NCBI GenBank assembly: GCA_028583605.1
Contig: CM053327.1
Coordinates: forward strand, 46,464,010 to 46,528,009
Length of the DNA: 64,000 nucleotides
Origin: Dastarcus helophoroides
Taxonomy: Eukaryota; Arthropoda; Insecta; Coleoptera; Bothrideridae
Direction: 5' to 3'
In this document: positions 23,301 through 36,663 of the stretch, one piece after another
Layout of the letters: each line of letters opens with the position of its first letter
Position numbering within the stretch: the first letter of the stretch is position 1
Translations under genes and position numbers: made by a program
The notes under the pieces: generated by a model
Databases searched by the model: none
Seen by the model: only the letters and a program-made list of their open reading frames with translations
Told to the model about the DNA's origin: nothing

Positions 23301-26290
23301 TTGAAGCCCTTGTCTCCCTTCGCCTTTTTTCTTAAAATTTCGACTTTTTCCCAAGATTGGTTTTTCAAAATTTCAACAACATTCGACCCTTTTTGTGAAT
23401 TGTCCAATTTTTACCAAATGACGACTTTTTTCTCTAATTTTCGATGTTTCTCCCGAAAGATTGATCTTTTTTTGAAATCTCAGTCTTTTTTTTGAAATCC
23501 CAATCTTTTGTTCGAAATTTCGCATTTTTTGGAAATGAGTTTTGTTTTTGTAAATATTTTTTTCTTTAAAATTCATCTTTTTTTTCAAAATTCATCTTTT
23601 TCTCGAGATTTCAATATTTTTCCCAAAATCCGTCTTTTTTTTTAAGAAACAGAATCAAAATTAAAGTCTCCTTAAGAAATTTCGAATTTTTACTGGATTT
23701 CGATTTTTTTCGTGAAATTTCGATCTTTTTCCCAGCATTCAAATGTTTTTTCAAAATTTCGAACTTTTCTTCAAAATTTCGAACTTTTTTTCTAAATTTC
23801 GATCTTTTTTTTAAAATTTCGATATTTTTCTGAAAATATTGAATTGTTTTTCAAAATTCGTTTCTATTTTTGGTAATTTGAATGTTTTTTAAATGCAACT
23901 TTCTGCAAATTCTAATTTGCTTCTCAAAACTGTCAAGGTTTATCTGAATATTGGATATTTTCTGACACCACTGTGGGGCAAGTTAAAGACCTTGTCTCCC
24001 TTTACCTTTTTTCTTAAAATTTCGACTTTTTCCCAAGATTGGTTTTTCAAAATTTCAACAACATTCGACCCTTTTTGTAAATTCTCCAATTTTTATTAAA
24101 TGACGACTTTTTTCTCTAATTTATGATATTTCTCACGAAAGATTGATCTTTTTTTGAAATCTCAGTCTTTTTTTTTAATCTCAATCTTTTGTTCGAAATT
24201 TCGCATTTTTTGGAAATGATTTTTGTTTTTGTAAATATTTTTTTCTTCAAAATTTATCTATTTCCCGAAATTTCAATATTTTTCTCAAAATCCGTCTTTT
24301 TTTTAAGAAATTCGTTTCTGTTTTTAAAAATTTCAGAGTTTTTCAAAACCAACTTTCTGGAAATTCTAATTTGCTTCTCAAGCTGTCAATGTTTATCTGA
24401 ATATTGGACATTTTCTGAAGTCACTGTGGGGCAGGATGAGGCCCTTGCCTTTCTTCGACTTTTTTCTTGAAATTCTTACTTGTTCTCAAGAGTCGCTTTT
24501 TCAGAATTTCAGTAACATCCGACTCTGTGAATTCTGCAATTTTTACTAAATTACGATTTTTTTTTCACTAATTTTCGATCTTTCTCCCGAAATGTCGATT
24601 TTTTTCGACATTTTAATGTTTTCTTCGAATTTTAATCTTTTCTTCCCTTTTTTAAAATGGTTTTTTTGTAAATATCAATTTTTTTTCTTCAAAAGTCGTC
24701 TTCTTTTCGAAGTTTTGGTATTTTTCCCAATCCGTCTTTTTTTATAAATATCGTCAAAGCTAATCTCTGGGAAATATTGAATTTTGACTATATTTCGACT
24801 TCGATCACGAAATTTCGACCTTTTTTCAAAAGTTTCGACCTTTTGCTCCAAATTTCGATCTTTTTTTAGAAATTTCCATGTTTTTCTCGAAATTTTGATC
24901 TTATTTTTTCAAAATTTCAATCTTTTTTTCAATATTTCGATTTTTTCTCGAAATGTTGAATTGTTATGCAAAATTCGTTTCTGTTTTTGGAAATTTCAAT
25001 GTTTTTTAAATCTGAATTTCTGGAAATCTTAATTTGCTTCTCAAAACTGTCGAGGTTTATCTGAATATTGGACATTTTCTGCCACCACTGTGGGGCAGGT
25101 TGAAGCCCTTGTCTTCCTTCGACTTTTTTCTTGGAATTGCAACTTTTTCCCAAAATTTATTTTTCAAAATTTCAACAACATTCGACCCTTTTTGTAAATT
25201 CTTCAATTTTCACTAAATGACGACTTTTTTCTCTAATTTTCGATATTTCTCCCGAAAGATGGATCTTTTTTTGATATCTCAATCTTTTTTTTTAAATCCC
25301 AATCTTTTTTTCAAAATTTCGCAGTTTTTGGAAATGATTTTCGTTTTTGTAAATAGCTTTTTCTCGAAAATAATTCTTCTTCTCGAAATGTCAATATCTT
25401 TCTCAAAATCCGTCTTTTTTTGAAGAAATATAATCAAAATCAAACTCTTCTTAAGAAATTTCGAGTTATTACTAGATTTCGATTTTTTTAATGAAATTTC
25501 GATTTTTTCCCAACATTCAAATGTTTTTTCGAAATTTCGATCTTTTTTTTTCAAAATTTCGATCTTTTTTTCAATATTTCGATCTTTTTCTCGAAATGTT
25601 GAATTGTTTTTTAAAATTCGTTTTCGTTTTTGGAAATTTCAGTGTTTTTCAAATCCAACTTTCTGGAAATTCTAATTTACATCTCAAACTGTCAATGTTT
25701 ATCTGAATATTGGGTATTTTCTGACGGCACTGTGGGGCAGGGTGAGGCCCTTGTCCCTCTTCGAATTTTTCCTTGAAATTCCTATTTTTCTCAAGAGTCG
25801 CTTTTTTTCAGAATTTCAGTAACACCCAACTCTGTGAATTCTCCAATTTTTACTAAATTACGAGTATTTTTTTTTTTCACTAATTTTCGATCTTTCTTCC
25901 GCAATGTCGATCTTTTTTTCGAAATTTCAATGTTTTCTTCGAAATTCAATCTTTTTTTCGAAATTTCGCTTTTTTAAAATGGTTGTATTTGTAAATATCG
26001 ATTTGTTTTTTTCCAAAGTCGTCTTCTTTTCGAAGTTTGGTATTTTTCCCAATGCGTCTTTTTTTAGAAATATCGTCAAAGTTAATATCTGGGAAATATT
26101 GAATTTTGACTAGATTTCGACTTTGTTCACGAAATTTCGGTCTTTTCTCAAAAATTTCGATCTTTTCTCAAAAATTTCGTACTTTTCTTAAAAATTTCGA
26201 TCTTTCTTCGAAATTTCGATCTTAATCTAGAAATGTCGATGATTTTCTCGAAATTTCGACCTTTTTCTTGAAATTTTTTATTTTTTTTCA

Positions 26291-27126
26291 AAATTGGTTT
26301 TTGGTTTTAAAAATTTCGATTATTTCCCTCAAAATTCGATGCCCGATAAGATTTTCTCCCACCAAATTTGCCCAATGCACCTAAAAAAAAATGTTCGCTT
26401 TAAAAAAGCAATAAAAGTTTTCGAAATAAATTTTAGATGTAACGATTACGTTATCAAGTTTATTTTGGCAATTTTCAACATATATTGTTAACGTGTGGCT
26501 TGCGAAGTAAAAGATTCTGCTTTTTGGCATCACTGGAATCACCAGACGCACCTATTATAATTCTCCCACACTACTCAAGCAGCTGAGTTTTTCATAACAG
26601 CGAGATATTGCCGAATTAACGGCCTTTGTGTTAGTTATTTAATGTTCTCTGGTTAACAGGATTCAGCAAATGGGGGAGATAAATGTAGTTAAGTGGTTGA
26701 TATCATTTTACAACGTGAATCTGCATCTACTCCTTATTGTTTGCTCTAAGTAATGCGCTAACCCCCATCAATACATCCCTTTAAAATTAGTATTATTATC
26801 CTTTAATGTACTTTCCAGTTCATCTATAAATAGATTTATGATTGTATTTCCGCGTTGTTTTTTGTTCAATCACTTTTAAGTTTTAACTATACAAATTAAA
26901 ATGGATTTTTATCATGTACATGCCATATAGAGTGTCATTTATTACAGAAGTGCAAACGCTTTAGATTTAAATCAAAAAGCTTGGAAAAAAAATCAAAATT
27001 TGAACAAAAAATCCAAAGTTTATATTTAAAAAAATAAGACAGTCTTAGAGACTGCCGACAGAAGTGAAAACTTAAAACTGGATAACAACAATTTCTATGT
27101 AGTCTAGTTTGACACACGCACTAACC
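26291..27126. other. Unique AT-rich DNA, no gene recognised
   Basis: A short plus frame (26294-26491) and a minus frame (26935-27117) are present, but neither shows a domain or good context. Confidence 0.4.
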
Positions 27127-28323
27127 CTAGTATATAGTATATAGTATGTAGTATATAGTATATAGTGTATAGTGTATAGTGTATAGTGTATAGTGTATAG
27201 TGTATAGTGTATAGTGCATAGTGTATAGTGTATAGTATATAGTATTAGTATATAGTACATAGTATATAGTATATAGTGTATAGTCTATAGTATATAATAT
27301 ATAGTATATAGTATATAGTATATAGCATATAGTATATGGTATATGGTATATAGTATATAGTATATAGTATATAGTATATAGTATATAGTATATAGTATAT
27401 AGTGTATAGTATATAGTATATAGTATATAGTACATAGTATATAGTATATAGTATATAGTGTATAGTCTATAGTATATAATATATAGTATATAGTATATAG
27501 TATATAGCATATAGTATATAGTATATGGTATATGGTATATAGTATATAGTATATAGTATATAGTATATAGTATATAGTATATAGTATATAGTATATAGTA
27601 TATAGTATATAGTATATAGTATATAGTATACGGTATATAGCATATGGTATATGGTATATGGTATATGGTATATGGTATATAGTATATAGTAGATAGTATA
27701 TAGTATATAGTATATAGTATATAGTATGCAGTATATAGTACATGGTATATAGTATATAGTACATAGTACATAGTACATAGTATATAGTATATAGTATATA
27801 GTATATAGTATATAGTATATAGTATATAGTATATAGTATATAGTATATAGTATATAGTATATAAAATATAGTATATAGCATATAGTATATAGTATATGGT
27901 ATATGGTATATAGTATATAGTATATGATATATGGTATATGATATATGGTATATGGTATATAGTATATAGTACATAGTATATGGTATATGGTATATAGTAT
28001 ATAGTATATAGTATATAGTATATAGTATATAGTATATAGTATATAGTATATAGTATATAGTATATAGTATTTAGTATATAGTGTACAGTATATAGCATAT
28101 GGTATATGGTATATATAATATAGTATATAGTATATAGTATATAGTATATAGTATATAGTAGATAGTATATAGTATAGTATATAGTATATAGTATATAGTA
28201 TATAGTATATAGTATATAGTATATAGTATATAGTATATAGTATATAGTATATAGTATATAGTATATAGTATATAGTATATAGTATATAGTATATAGTATA
28301 TAGTATATAGTATATAGTATACT
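27127..28323. repeat. (TATATAG)n heptanucleotide array, ~1.2 kb
   Basis: A tandem 7-mer GTATATA with point variants (GTGTATA, GTACATA, GGTATA), almost uninterrupted. Seven is not a multiple of three, so all minus frames stay open where TAG is absent and give long Tyr/Ile/Leu repeats (up to 323 codons). These are not genes. Confidence 0.97.
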
Positions 28324-28715
28324 GTTAACATGTTGATAAAGGGTGATGGTGACGCGTGATGGTCACGTGAAACCATTGACCACTTATCCAAAATTGCTCA
28401 ACGCGCTTTAAAAATCTCAAACTTTTTAGCTTTAGCATTTTAAAACGTAAAGTTGAAAATTCCACACGTTTAAAATTCAGAATTTATAAAAAATCGAATT
28501 TATACACGAAAGTCAAATTGAAACTGGCAATTTCTAAAAAAAAACTTGACCTTTTACTATTAAATTCAAAATATCAAATGAAAAACTTTCAAAGAAGCAC
28601 TAAATTTATTGTTGTTTTTAAAAAGTTTCGAAATTTCAATTTTGTGGAAGTTTTGGATTTCTAAACAAAATATTGAATCTTCGAAATTCTGAGTTTAAAC
28701 TTGACACTTTTAAAG
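28324..28715. other. AT-rich DNA, no gene recognised
   Basis: I see no feature apart from TTTCGA-like words. Confidence 0.4.
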
Positions 28716-29034
28716 TCGAATATGATAAAGTCCAAAGAAGGTTTCACCCCTTTACCGCATCGGCAATTAAATACATAATTACGCGATACGTATTTCGCCA
28801 GCAGAACTGGCATTTTTTTTTTATCGATTTGAATCTCAATGCAGATGACGTCGATGCATCTTTTGCTAATCTTTTTAGATTAGTGCGCTTGAAAATGCCA
28901 GTTCTGCTGGCGAAATACGTATCGCGTAATTATTTATTTAATTGCCGATGTGGTAAAGGGGTGAAACCTTCTTTGGACTTGATCACAAGCCACAGTGTTT
29001 AGTTCAGTGCTTTAGAGCGTATCGAATATGATAA
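28716..29034. mobile_element. Inverted-repeat element with 13-bp flanking direct repeats
   Basis: The left arm (28729-28813) begins AGTCCAAAGAAGGTTTCACC and the right arm (28892-28979) ends with its inverse. About 85 bp per arm are nearly identical, including CGCGATACGTATTTCGCC. The element is bordered by TCGAATATGATAA on both sides (28716-28728 and 29022-29034), consistent with a target-site duplication. About 40 bp of non-palindromic sequence follow the right arm. The plus frame at 28673-29002 just reads through the hairpin. Confidence 0.8.
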
Positions 29035-29039
29035 GTCAA

Positions 29040-32000
29040 ATTTAAAATTTGGTAATTTTGACTTCAAATATTCGACTTTTTGGAGGCTTAAACTTTTCTG
29101 GAAAATTTCTACTTTCTTCGAAATTTTCGACTTTTTTTCAAAATTCCACCTCTTTTAAAAACTGAAATACAAAACTTGTTCTCAAATTTCGGCTCTAAAA
29201 TTACGACCCTTTGAAAATTTCGACTGATTTTCAAAGTTGCAAATTTTTTAATCAACAATTTTTAAAAATTTGCATTTTTTGAAAAGTTTGCTCATTCTCA
29301 AAATTTCTTTTATTTTTTGAACACTTCGCTTTGTTCAACATTTTGATTTTTCTTGGTAAATTTGGATTTTATTCGAAGAATCGACCTTTTTTGTTCGACT
29401 TCTGAAAAAATATGATAAATTTTGCAATTTTTGGGCAAACTTTTTTCAAAATGTCAACTTATTTTTTTTTTTTAAATTTTGACCTTTTTCAAAATGTCGA
29501 CTCTTGAAAATTCCAATTTTTTTTAACATTCCATAATTTTTACAAGTTTTCAATTTTTTGGGAACAATTTCGACTTTCTGTGAAATTTTGACTTTCTCTT
29601 TTTCAAATTTTCGAATCTTTCTGAATATTTTGCAGTTTGGGCAAATTTGAACTTTTTTCAAAATGTCGACCTCTTCTTTTTATTTAAAATTTTGACCTTT
29701 TTCAAAATGTCGACTCTTGAAAACTCCAACTTTTTTTAAAATTCCATAATTTTTACAAACTTTTAATTTTTTGGGAACAATTTCGACTTTCTGTGAAATT
29801 TTGACTTTCTCTTTTTCAACTTTTCGAATCTTTCTAAATATTTTGCAGTTTGGACAAATTTGAACTTTTTTCAAAATGTTGACCTCTTGAAAATTCCAAC
29901 TTTTTTTAAAATTCCATAATTTTTACAAACTTTTAATTTTTTGGGAACAATTTCGACTTTCTGTGAAATTTTGACTTTCTCTTTTTCAACTTTTCGAATC
30001 TTTCTGAATATTTTGCAGTGTGGACAAATTTGGATTTTTTTCAAAATGTCAACTCTTGAAAATTGTGACTTTTTTCAACATTTCATAATTTTTGCAAATT
30101 TTCGATCTTTTTTGAGAAAATTTCGACTTTCTTTGAAATTTTGACTTTTTATTTTTCAATTTTTTGACTTTTTTTGAATATTTTGCAATGTTTGGACAAA
30201 TTTGGGCTCTTTTCAAAATGTCGACTCTTGAAAATTCAGACTTTTTTCAAAATTTCATAATTTTTGCAAATTTTCGATCTTTTTTGGGGAAAATTTCGAC
30301 TTTCTTTGAAATTTTAACTTTATATTGTTCAACTTTTCGAATCTTTCTGAATACTTTGCAATGTTTGGGCAAATTGGGACTCTTTTCGAAAGGTCGATTC
30401 TTTTGAAAACCCGACTTTTTTCAAAATGTCATAATGTTTGCAAACTTTCGATCTTTTTTGGAAAAATTTCGACTTTTCTTGAAATTTTGACTTCTTATTT
30501 TTTAACTTTTGGAATTTTTCTTAAAATTTGCAATGCTTGGACAAATTTGGACTTTTTTCAAAATGTCGACTCTTAAAAATTCAGACTTTTTTCAAAACTT
30601 CATAATTTTGAAAATTTTCGAACTTTTTTGGGAAAATTTCGACTTTCTTTGGAATTTTGACTTCTTATTTTTCCACTTTTCGAATCTTTCTGAATATTTT
30701 ACAATGTTTGAACAAATTTGGACTTTTTTCAAAATGTTGACCCTTGAAATTTCAGACTTTTTTCAAAATTTCATAATTTTTGCAAATTTTCGATCTTTTT
30801 TGGGAAAAATTTCGACTTTCTTTGAAATTTTAATTTTTATTTTTCAACTTTTCGAATCTTTCTGAATACTTTGCAATGTTTGGGCAAATTGGGACTCTTT
30901 TCAAAAGGTCGATTCTTTTGAAAACTCCGACTTTTTTCAAAATGTCATAATGTTTGCAAACTTTCGATCTTTTTTGGGAAAATTTCGACTTTTCTTGAAA
31001 TTTTAACTTCTTATTTTTCAGCCTTTCAAATTCTTCTGAATATTTTGCAATGTTTGGACAAATTTAGACTTTTTTCAAAATGTCGACTCATTTGAAAATT
31101 TCGATCTTTTTCAAAATTTCATAATTTTTGCAAACGTCCGATAATTTTTTTGAGGAAAATTTCGACTTTCTTTGAAATTTTGACTTTTTATTTTTCAATT
31201 TTTCGAATTTTTCTGAAAATTTTGCAATGTTCGGACAAATCTTGACTTTTTTTCAAAATGTCGACTCTTTTTTTTGAAAATTTCACGTTTTTTTCAAAAT
31301 TTCGCCTTTTTTCGAAATTCAATAATCTTTGCAAATTTCTCATCTTTTTTTGAAAGTTTTACTTATTATTTTTAGACATTTCGCATTTGACTACAGATTT
31401 TGCAATTTCTGGGTGAATTTGGACTTTTTTTAAAATGTCTAATTTTTTTATTCGACTTTTTTGAAAATTTAATAATTTATGCAATTTTTGGGTAAATTTA
31501 AACATTTTTTAAAATGTCAACTTCTTTTTTTTTTCAAAATTTTGGCCTTTTTCAAAATCTCATAATTTTTGCAAACTTTCGATTTTTTGGGAATAATTTT
31601 GACTTTCTTTATAATTTTGACTTCTGATTTTTCAACTTTTCGAATTTTTCTGAATATTTTGCAATGTTTGGACAAATTTGAACTCTTTTCAAAATGTCGA
31701 CTTTTGAAAATTCCGACTTTTTCAAAATTTCATAGTTTTTGCAAATTTTTGATCTTTTTTGGCAAAATTTCGACTTTCTTTCAAATTTTGTCTTTTTACT
31801 TTTCAACTTTTTAAATCCTGAATATTTTGCAATGCTTGGACAAATTTGGACTTTTTTCAAAATGTCGACTCTTGAAAATTTAGACTTTTTTCAAAATTTC
31901 GTAATTTTTCCAAATTTTCGATCTTTTTTGGCAAAATTTCGACTTTCTTTGAAATTTTGACTTTTTATTTTTTAACTTTTGGAATTTTTCTTAAAATTTG

Positions 32001-35000
32001 CAATGCTTGGACAAATTTGGACTTTTTTCAAAATGTCGACTCTTAAAAATTCAGACTTTTTTCAAAATTTCATAATTTTTGCAAATTTTCGATCTTTTTT
32101 GGGGAAAATTTCGACTTTCTTTGAAATTTTGTCTTTTTATTTTTCAACTGTTCGAATCTTTCTGAATATTTTGCAATGCTTGGAAGAATTTGGGCTTTTT
32201 TCAAAATGTCAACTCTTGAAGATTCTGACTTTTTTCAAAATTCCATAAGTTTTGCAAATTTTTGATCTTTTTGGGGGAAAATTTCGACTTTCTTTAAAAT
32301 TTTGACTTTTTATTTTCAACTGTTCGAATCTTTCTGAATATTTTGCAATGCTTGGACAAATTTGGACTTTTTTCAAAAAGTCGACTCTTGAAAATTCAGA
32401 CTTTTTTCAAAATTTCATAATTTTTCCAAATTTTCGATCTTTTTTGGGAAAATTTCGACTTTCTTTGAAATTTTGACTTTATTTTTCAACTTTTCGAATT
32501 TTTCTGAATATTTTACAATGCTTGGACGAGTTTGGGCTTTTTTCAACATGTCGACTCTTGAAGATTCCGACTTTTTTCAAAGTTCCATAATTTTTGCAAA
32601 TGTTTGATCTTTTTTGGGAAAATTTCGACTTTCTTTGAAATTTTGTCTTTTTATTTTTCAACTTTTCGAATCTTTCTGAATATTTTACAATGCTTGGACG
32701 AATTTGGGCTTTTTTCAACATGTCGACTCTTGAAGATTCCGACTTTTTTCAAAATTCCATAATTTTTGCAAACGTTCGATTTTTTGGGGAAAATTTCGAC
32801 TTTTTATTTTGACTTTCTATTTTTCAACTTTTCGATTTTTTCTGAAAATTTTGCAATGTTCGTACAAATTTGGACTTTTTTCAAAATGTCGAGTCTTTTT
32901 CTTGCAAATTTCGACTTTTGTTTCAAAATTTCATAATCTTTGCAAATTTTCCATCTTTCTTCGAAATTTTGACTTTCATTTTTAGACATTTCGAATTTCA
33001 CTAAAAATTTTGCAATTTCTGGGTAAATTTGGACTTTTTTCCAAATATCTACTTTTCTTATTCGACTTTTTTGAAAATCTCATAATTTTTGCAATTTTTG
33101 GGTAAATTTAAACGTTTTTTAAAAATTCAACACCTTTTTTTTCCAAAATTTTTGACCCTTTTCAAAATCTCATAATTTTTGCAAACTTTCGATTTTTTGG
33201 GAAAAATTTCGACTTTCTTTGAAATTTTGATTTTTTATTTTTCATCTTTTCGAATTTTTTGAAAATTTTTCAATTTTTGGACACATTTGGACTCTTTTCA
33301 AAATGTCGACTCTTTAAAAATAACGACTTCTTTCAAAATTTCATAAGTTTTGCAAACTTTCGATTTTTTGGGGAAAATTTCGACTTTCTTTGAAATGTTG
33401 AGTTTTTATTTTTCAACTTTTCGAAACTTTTTCAATATTTTGCAATGTTTAGACAAATTTGAACTTTTTTTTAAATGTCTACTCTTTTGAAAATTCCAAC
33501 TTTTTCAAAGTTTCGTAATTTTTGCAAACATTCGATTTTTTGGGAAAAATGTTGACTTTCTTTGAAATCTTGACATTTTATTTTTCATCTTTTCGAATTT
33601 TCTGAAAATTTTGCAATTTTTGGACACATTTGGACTTTTTTCAAAATGTCGACTCTTTTTTAAAAATAGCGATCTCTTTCAAAATTTCATAATTTTCACA
33701 AACTTTCGATTTTTTGGGAAAAATTTCGACTTTCTTTAAAATTTTGAGTTTTTATTTTTCAACTTCTCGATTTTTTTTTAATATTTTGCAATGTTTGGAC
33801 AAATTTAAGCTTTTTTCAAAATGTCGACTCTTGAAAATTCGGACTTGTTTCAAAATTTCATAACTTTTGCAAATTTTTGATCTCTTTTTGGGCAAATTTC
33901 GACTTTCTTTGAAATTTTGACTTTTTATTTTTCAACTTTTCGAATTCTTCTGAAAATTTTGCAATGTTTAGATAAATTTGGACTCTTTTCAAAATGTCGA
34001 CTCTTTAAAATTCAGACTTTTTTCAAAATTTCGTAATTTTTCCAAATTTTCGATCTTTTTTGGGAAAATTTCGACTTTTTTTAAAATTTTGACTTTTTAT
34101 TTTCAACTGTTCGAATCTTTCTGAATATTTTGCAATGCTTGGACGAATTTGGGCATTTTTCAAAATGTCGACTCTTGAAGATTCCAACTTTTTTCAAATT
34201 CCATAATTTTTTCAAATTTTCGATCTTTTTTGGGAAAATTTCGACTTTCTTTAAAATTTTGACTTTTTATTTTCAACTGTTCGAATCTTTTTGAATATTT
34301 TGCAAGGTTTGGACTAATCTAAACTTTTTAAAAATGTCGTTTCTTTTGAAAATTTCGACTTTTTTCAAAATTTCATAATTTTTGCAAACGTTCGATTTCT
34401 TGGGAAAAATTTCGACTTTATTTAAAATGTTGACTTTTTGTTTTCAACTTTTCGAATCTTTTTGAATATTTTGCAAGGTTTGGACTAATTTAGACTTTTT
34501 AAAAATGTCGTTTCTTTTGAAAATTTCGACTTTTTTCAAAATTTCATAATTTTTGCAAACGTTCGATTTCTTGGGGAAAATTTCGACTTTATTTGAAATT
34601 TTGACTTTTTATTTTTCAACTTTTCAAATTTTTTTGAAAATTTTGCAATATTCGGACAAATTTAGAGTTTTTTTAAAATGTCGGCTCTTTTTTTGAATAT
34701 TTCGCCTTTTGTCAAAATTTCATAATATTTGCAAATTTCCCCTCTTTTTTTGAAAGTTTTGCTTATTATTTTTAGACATTTCGAATTTTAGTAACAAATT
34801 TTTCAGTTTCTGGGTAAATTTGGACTTTTGTCAAAATGTCCACTTTTTTTATTCGACTTTTTTGAAAATTTTATAATTTTTACAATTTTCGGGTAAATTT
34901 AAACTTCTTTTAAAATATCGACTTCTTTTATCTTAAAATTTCGACTTGTTTCAAAATTGCATAATTTTTGGAACTTTCGCTTTTCGAATTTCGACTTTAT

Positions 35001-35440
35001 TTAAAATATCGACTTTTTTTGTAGTTTTTGGGCAAATTTAGATATTTTTCAAAGTGTTGACTGTATTTTGAAAATTTCGATTTTTTGCAAGTATTTGATT
35101 TTTTTGGAAATTTGACTTTCTTTAAAATGTTGACCATTTTTCAGTATTTCGAATTTTTCCGAAAATTTTGCAATTTTTGGACAAATTTGTACCTTTGTAA
35201 TGTCGACTGTTTTCGAAATTTCGACTTTTTCCAAAAGGTCGACTCTTCAAATTCCCAACTTTTTTCAACATTTCATAATTTTTGCAAATTTTCGATCTGT
35301 TTTGGGAAAATTTCGACTTTCCTTGAAATTTTGACTTCTTATTTTTCAACTATTCGAATATCTCTGTTCAATGTTCGGACAAATTTGGACCTTTTTCAAA
35401 ATGTCGACCCTTTTGTTGAAAATTTCACGTTTTTTCAAAA
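29040..35440. repeat. ~172-bp satellite of TTTCGACTTT words
   Basis: A monomer contains TTTTCAAAATGTCGACTCTT, TTCATAATTTTTGCAAATTT, TCGATCTTTTTTGGGAAAAT, TTCGACTTTCTTTGAAATTT, TTTTCAACTTTTCGAATCTT and GAATATTTTGCAATGTTTGG. The landmark GCAATG/GCAGTG/ACAATG occurs at about 30015, 30185, 30358, 30530, 30700, 30873 and 31047, giving a period of 170-174 bp. Order is clear from about 29.5 to 34.6 kb and looser at the edges. Phe-rich plus frames and Lys-rich minus frames are artefacts. Confidence 0.92.
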
Positions 35441-35515
35441 TTTCCCCACAACAAAGGTTGCTCTAACGTGTTTCGACAGCCAAGCTGTCATGTTCAGAGA
35501 GAAACTGGCTCTTAG
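35441..35515 (-). mobile_element. Fold-back family C fragment (minus orientation)
   Basis: The reverse complement reads CTCT, CTGAACA (core G8 changed to C), T, GACAGC, TTG, GCTGTC, GAA, ACACGTT, AGAG, then GCAACCTTTGTTGTG. Stem II differs from the GATAGC/GCTATC version by a compensated base pair (T-A to C-G). Confidence 0.7.
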
Positions 35516-36340
35516 GCTGTTTACAATTTTTTTTTTAAATGGACTTCTTCCTTTCTTAACTTTTTTTGGAAATTTAATAAATTATGCGCATCAATATTTG
35601 TGTTTAAACATTTAATTCTATTATTTTAATTTCAATTAAGCTATATTTTGTATTGAACTTGCTTAATTTTCGATACAATAAATAATTTGAAAATATAAAA
35701 AGTTTTCAGTTTTCACTTCTCTTGGTAGTCTGCACACTTTTAATAATAATAATTAATAATTTAATTAGTGTATGTTCTTAGCTTTTACAAGTAAGAGAAA
35801 CCGAATCTTAAATCTTAAAAGTCTCGAGCGTCTAGGGAATAAATTGAAAAAAATAATCTTTTTATCTGGGCAACTCGGGCGCCATTATGCATAATAATAA
35901 TTTATTTTATTGTGATTACCCGAAGTGTCATCCCATTAGAGAGATTCCGGATGAGAAGTAGCTGCCATTGGTAGTAGGAAATCTGCGCGAGCAACTCCTT
36001 TATTTGTTCGCCCCTCTCACTAACCGCTTTTATACCAACCTATTCCATGTTTTCATTTCATCTATTGTTGGGGGTAATAAATGATTTCTCTGCAAGCAGA
36101 CACCTTCTAAATGGGTTTAATTTTTCCCTGAAAATGCCCGAAACTACCTTAATATATCTTGCAAGCACGCCTTTACCAAATAAACGACCGAGAATTTTAG
36201 AAACCGTGATAGCTGTTTAAGGCTGAAAGAAGTTCGTATTGTTGATGGATTTTTATTTTATCCACATACCGAAATTGTTTCTATTAACTCGAAAAATACA
36301 ACATATTTATCAATTATTAGGTACAAACCACTCCTAACAA
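35516..36340. other. Unique, less repetitive DNA, no gene recognised
   Basis: A moderately complex stretch (about 35870-36130) without an open frame of note. It could hold regulatory sequence; nothing is identifiable. Confidence 0.4.
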
Positions 36341-36344
36341 GATA

Positions 36345-36475
36345 AGGAAGGCTTCCACGGCCGGTCAGTCAGTACAGGATATACTTCTTCCGGGATTGGA
36401 CCGTGTTAAAGTACTACTAAAAGTAGTAGTAGTTCTTTGACACGTTCCAATCCCGGAAGAAGTATATCCTGCACT
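36345..36475. mobile_element. Fold-back family G, palindromic copy without core
   Basis: GTACAGGATATACTTCTTCC with GGGATTGGACCGTGT, and its inverse CCAATCCCGGAAGAAGTATA, meet at ACTACTAAAAGTAGTAGTAG. The hammerhead-like block is missing. It is a short perfect-type palindrome. Confidence 0.8.
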
Positions 36476-36663
36476 CAACAACTTTAGGTGACTTTGTCAG
36501 CAAACTTGAACGGATAACTGTAATGCCTTTGAATGGAAGTTTTTTTTTTTAAATCAATTACATTGAAATTAATTTTCAAATCGGTAACCGAAGTGTTAAA
36601 TCTTAAAAGTCTCGAGCGACTATCACTGAAATCGATAACATATATACTTACTTATATGGTAAC

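Larger units (their letters stand above)
19330..26290. repeat. TTTCGA-rich tandem array with ~0.67-kb units
   Basis: Each unit is T-rich filler of GAAATTTCGATCTTTTT words plus one conserved ~60-bp block: TTCTAATTTGCTTCTCAAA, CTGTCGAGGTTTATCTGAAT, ATTGGACATTTTCTGACACC, ACTGTGGGGCAGGTTGAAG. That block occurs near 19640 (variant), 20455, 21205, 21865, 22545, 23225, 23905, 24365, 25025 and 25675, mostly 650-750 bp apart. The block is much better conserved than the filler. The many Phe/Lys-rich frames of both strands here are repeat artefacts. Confidence 0.9.

Noticed and set aside
19335..25706. Phe-rich plus frames and Lys-rich minus frames with similar sequences at several places (e.g. 21152, 22489, 23130, 24929)
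   Set aside because: The similarity comes from the tandem ~0.67-kb unit. The frames break at random in T-rich filler and show no codon-level conservation.
27127..28391. Long minus-strand frames of Tyr-Ile-Leu repeats (up to 323 codons)
   Set aside because: They are translations of the (TATATAG)n tract in all three phases.
28673..29002. 109-codon plus frame
   Set aside because: It reads through an inverted-repeat element; each arm encodes the complement of the other.
29500..34700. CRISPR-like regular repetition
   Set aside because: Repeats are whole 172-bp monomers that diverge gradually, with no constant short repeat and unique spacers; the genome is eukaryotic.
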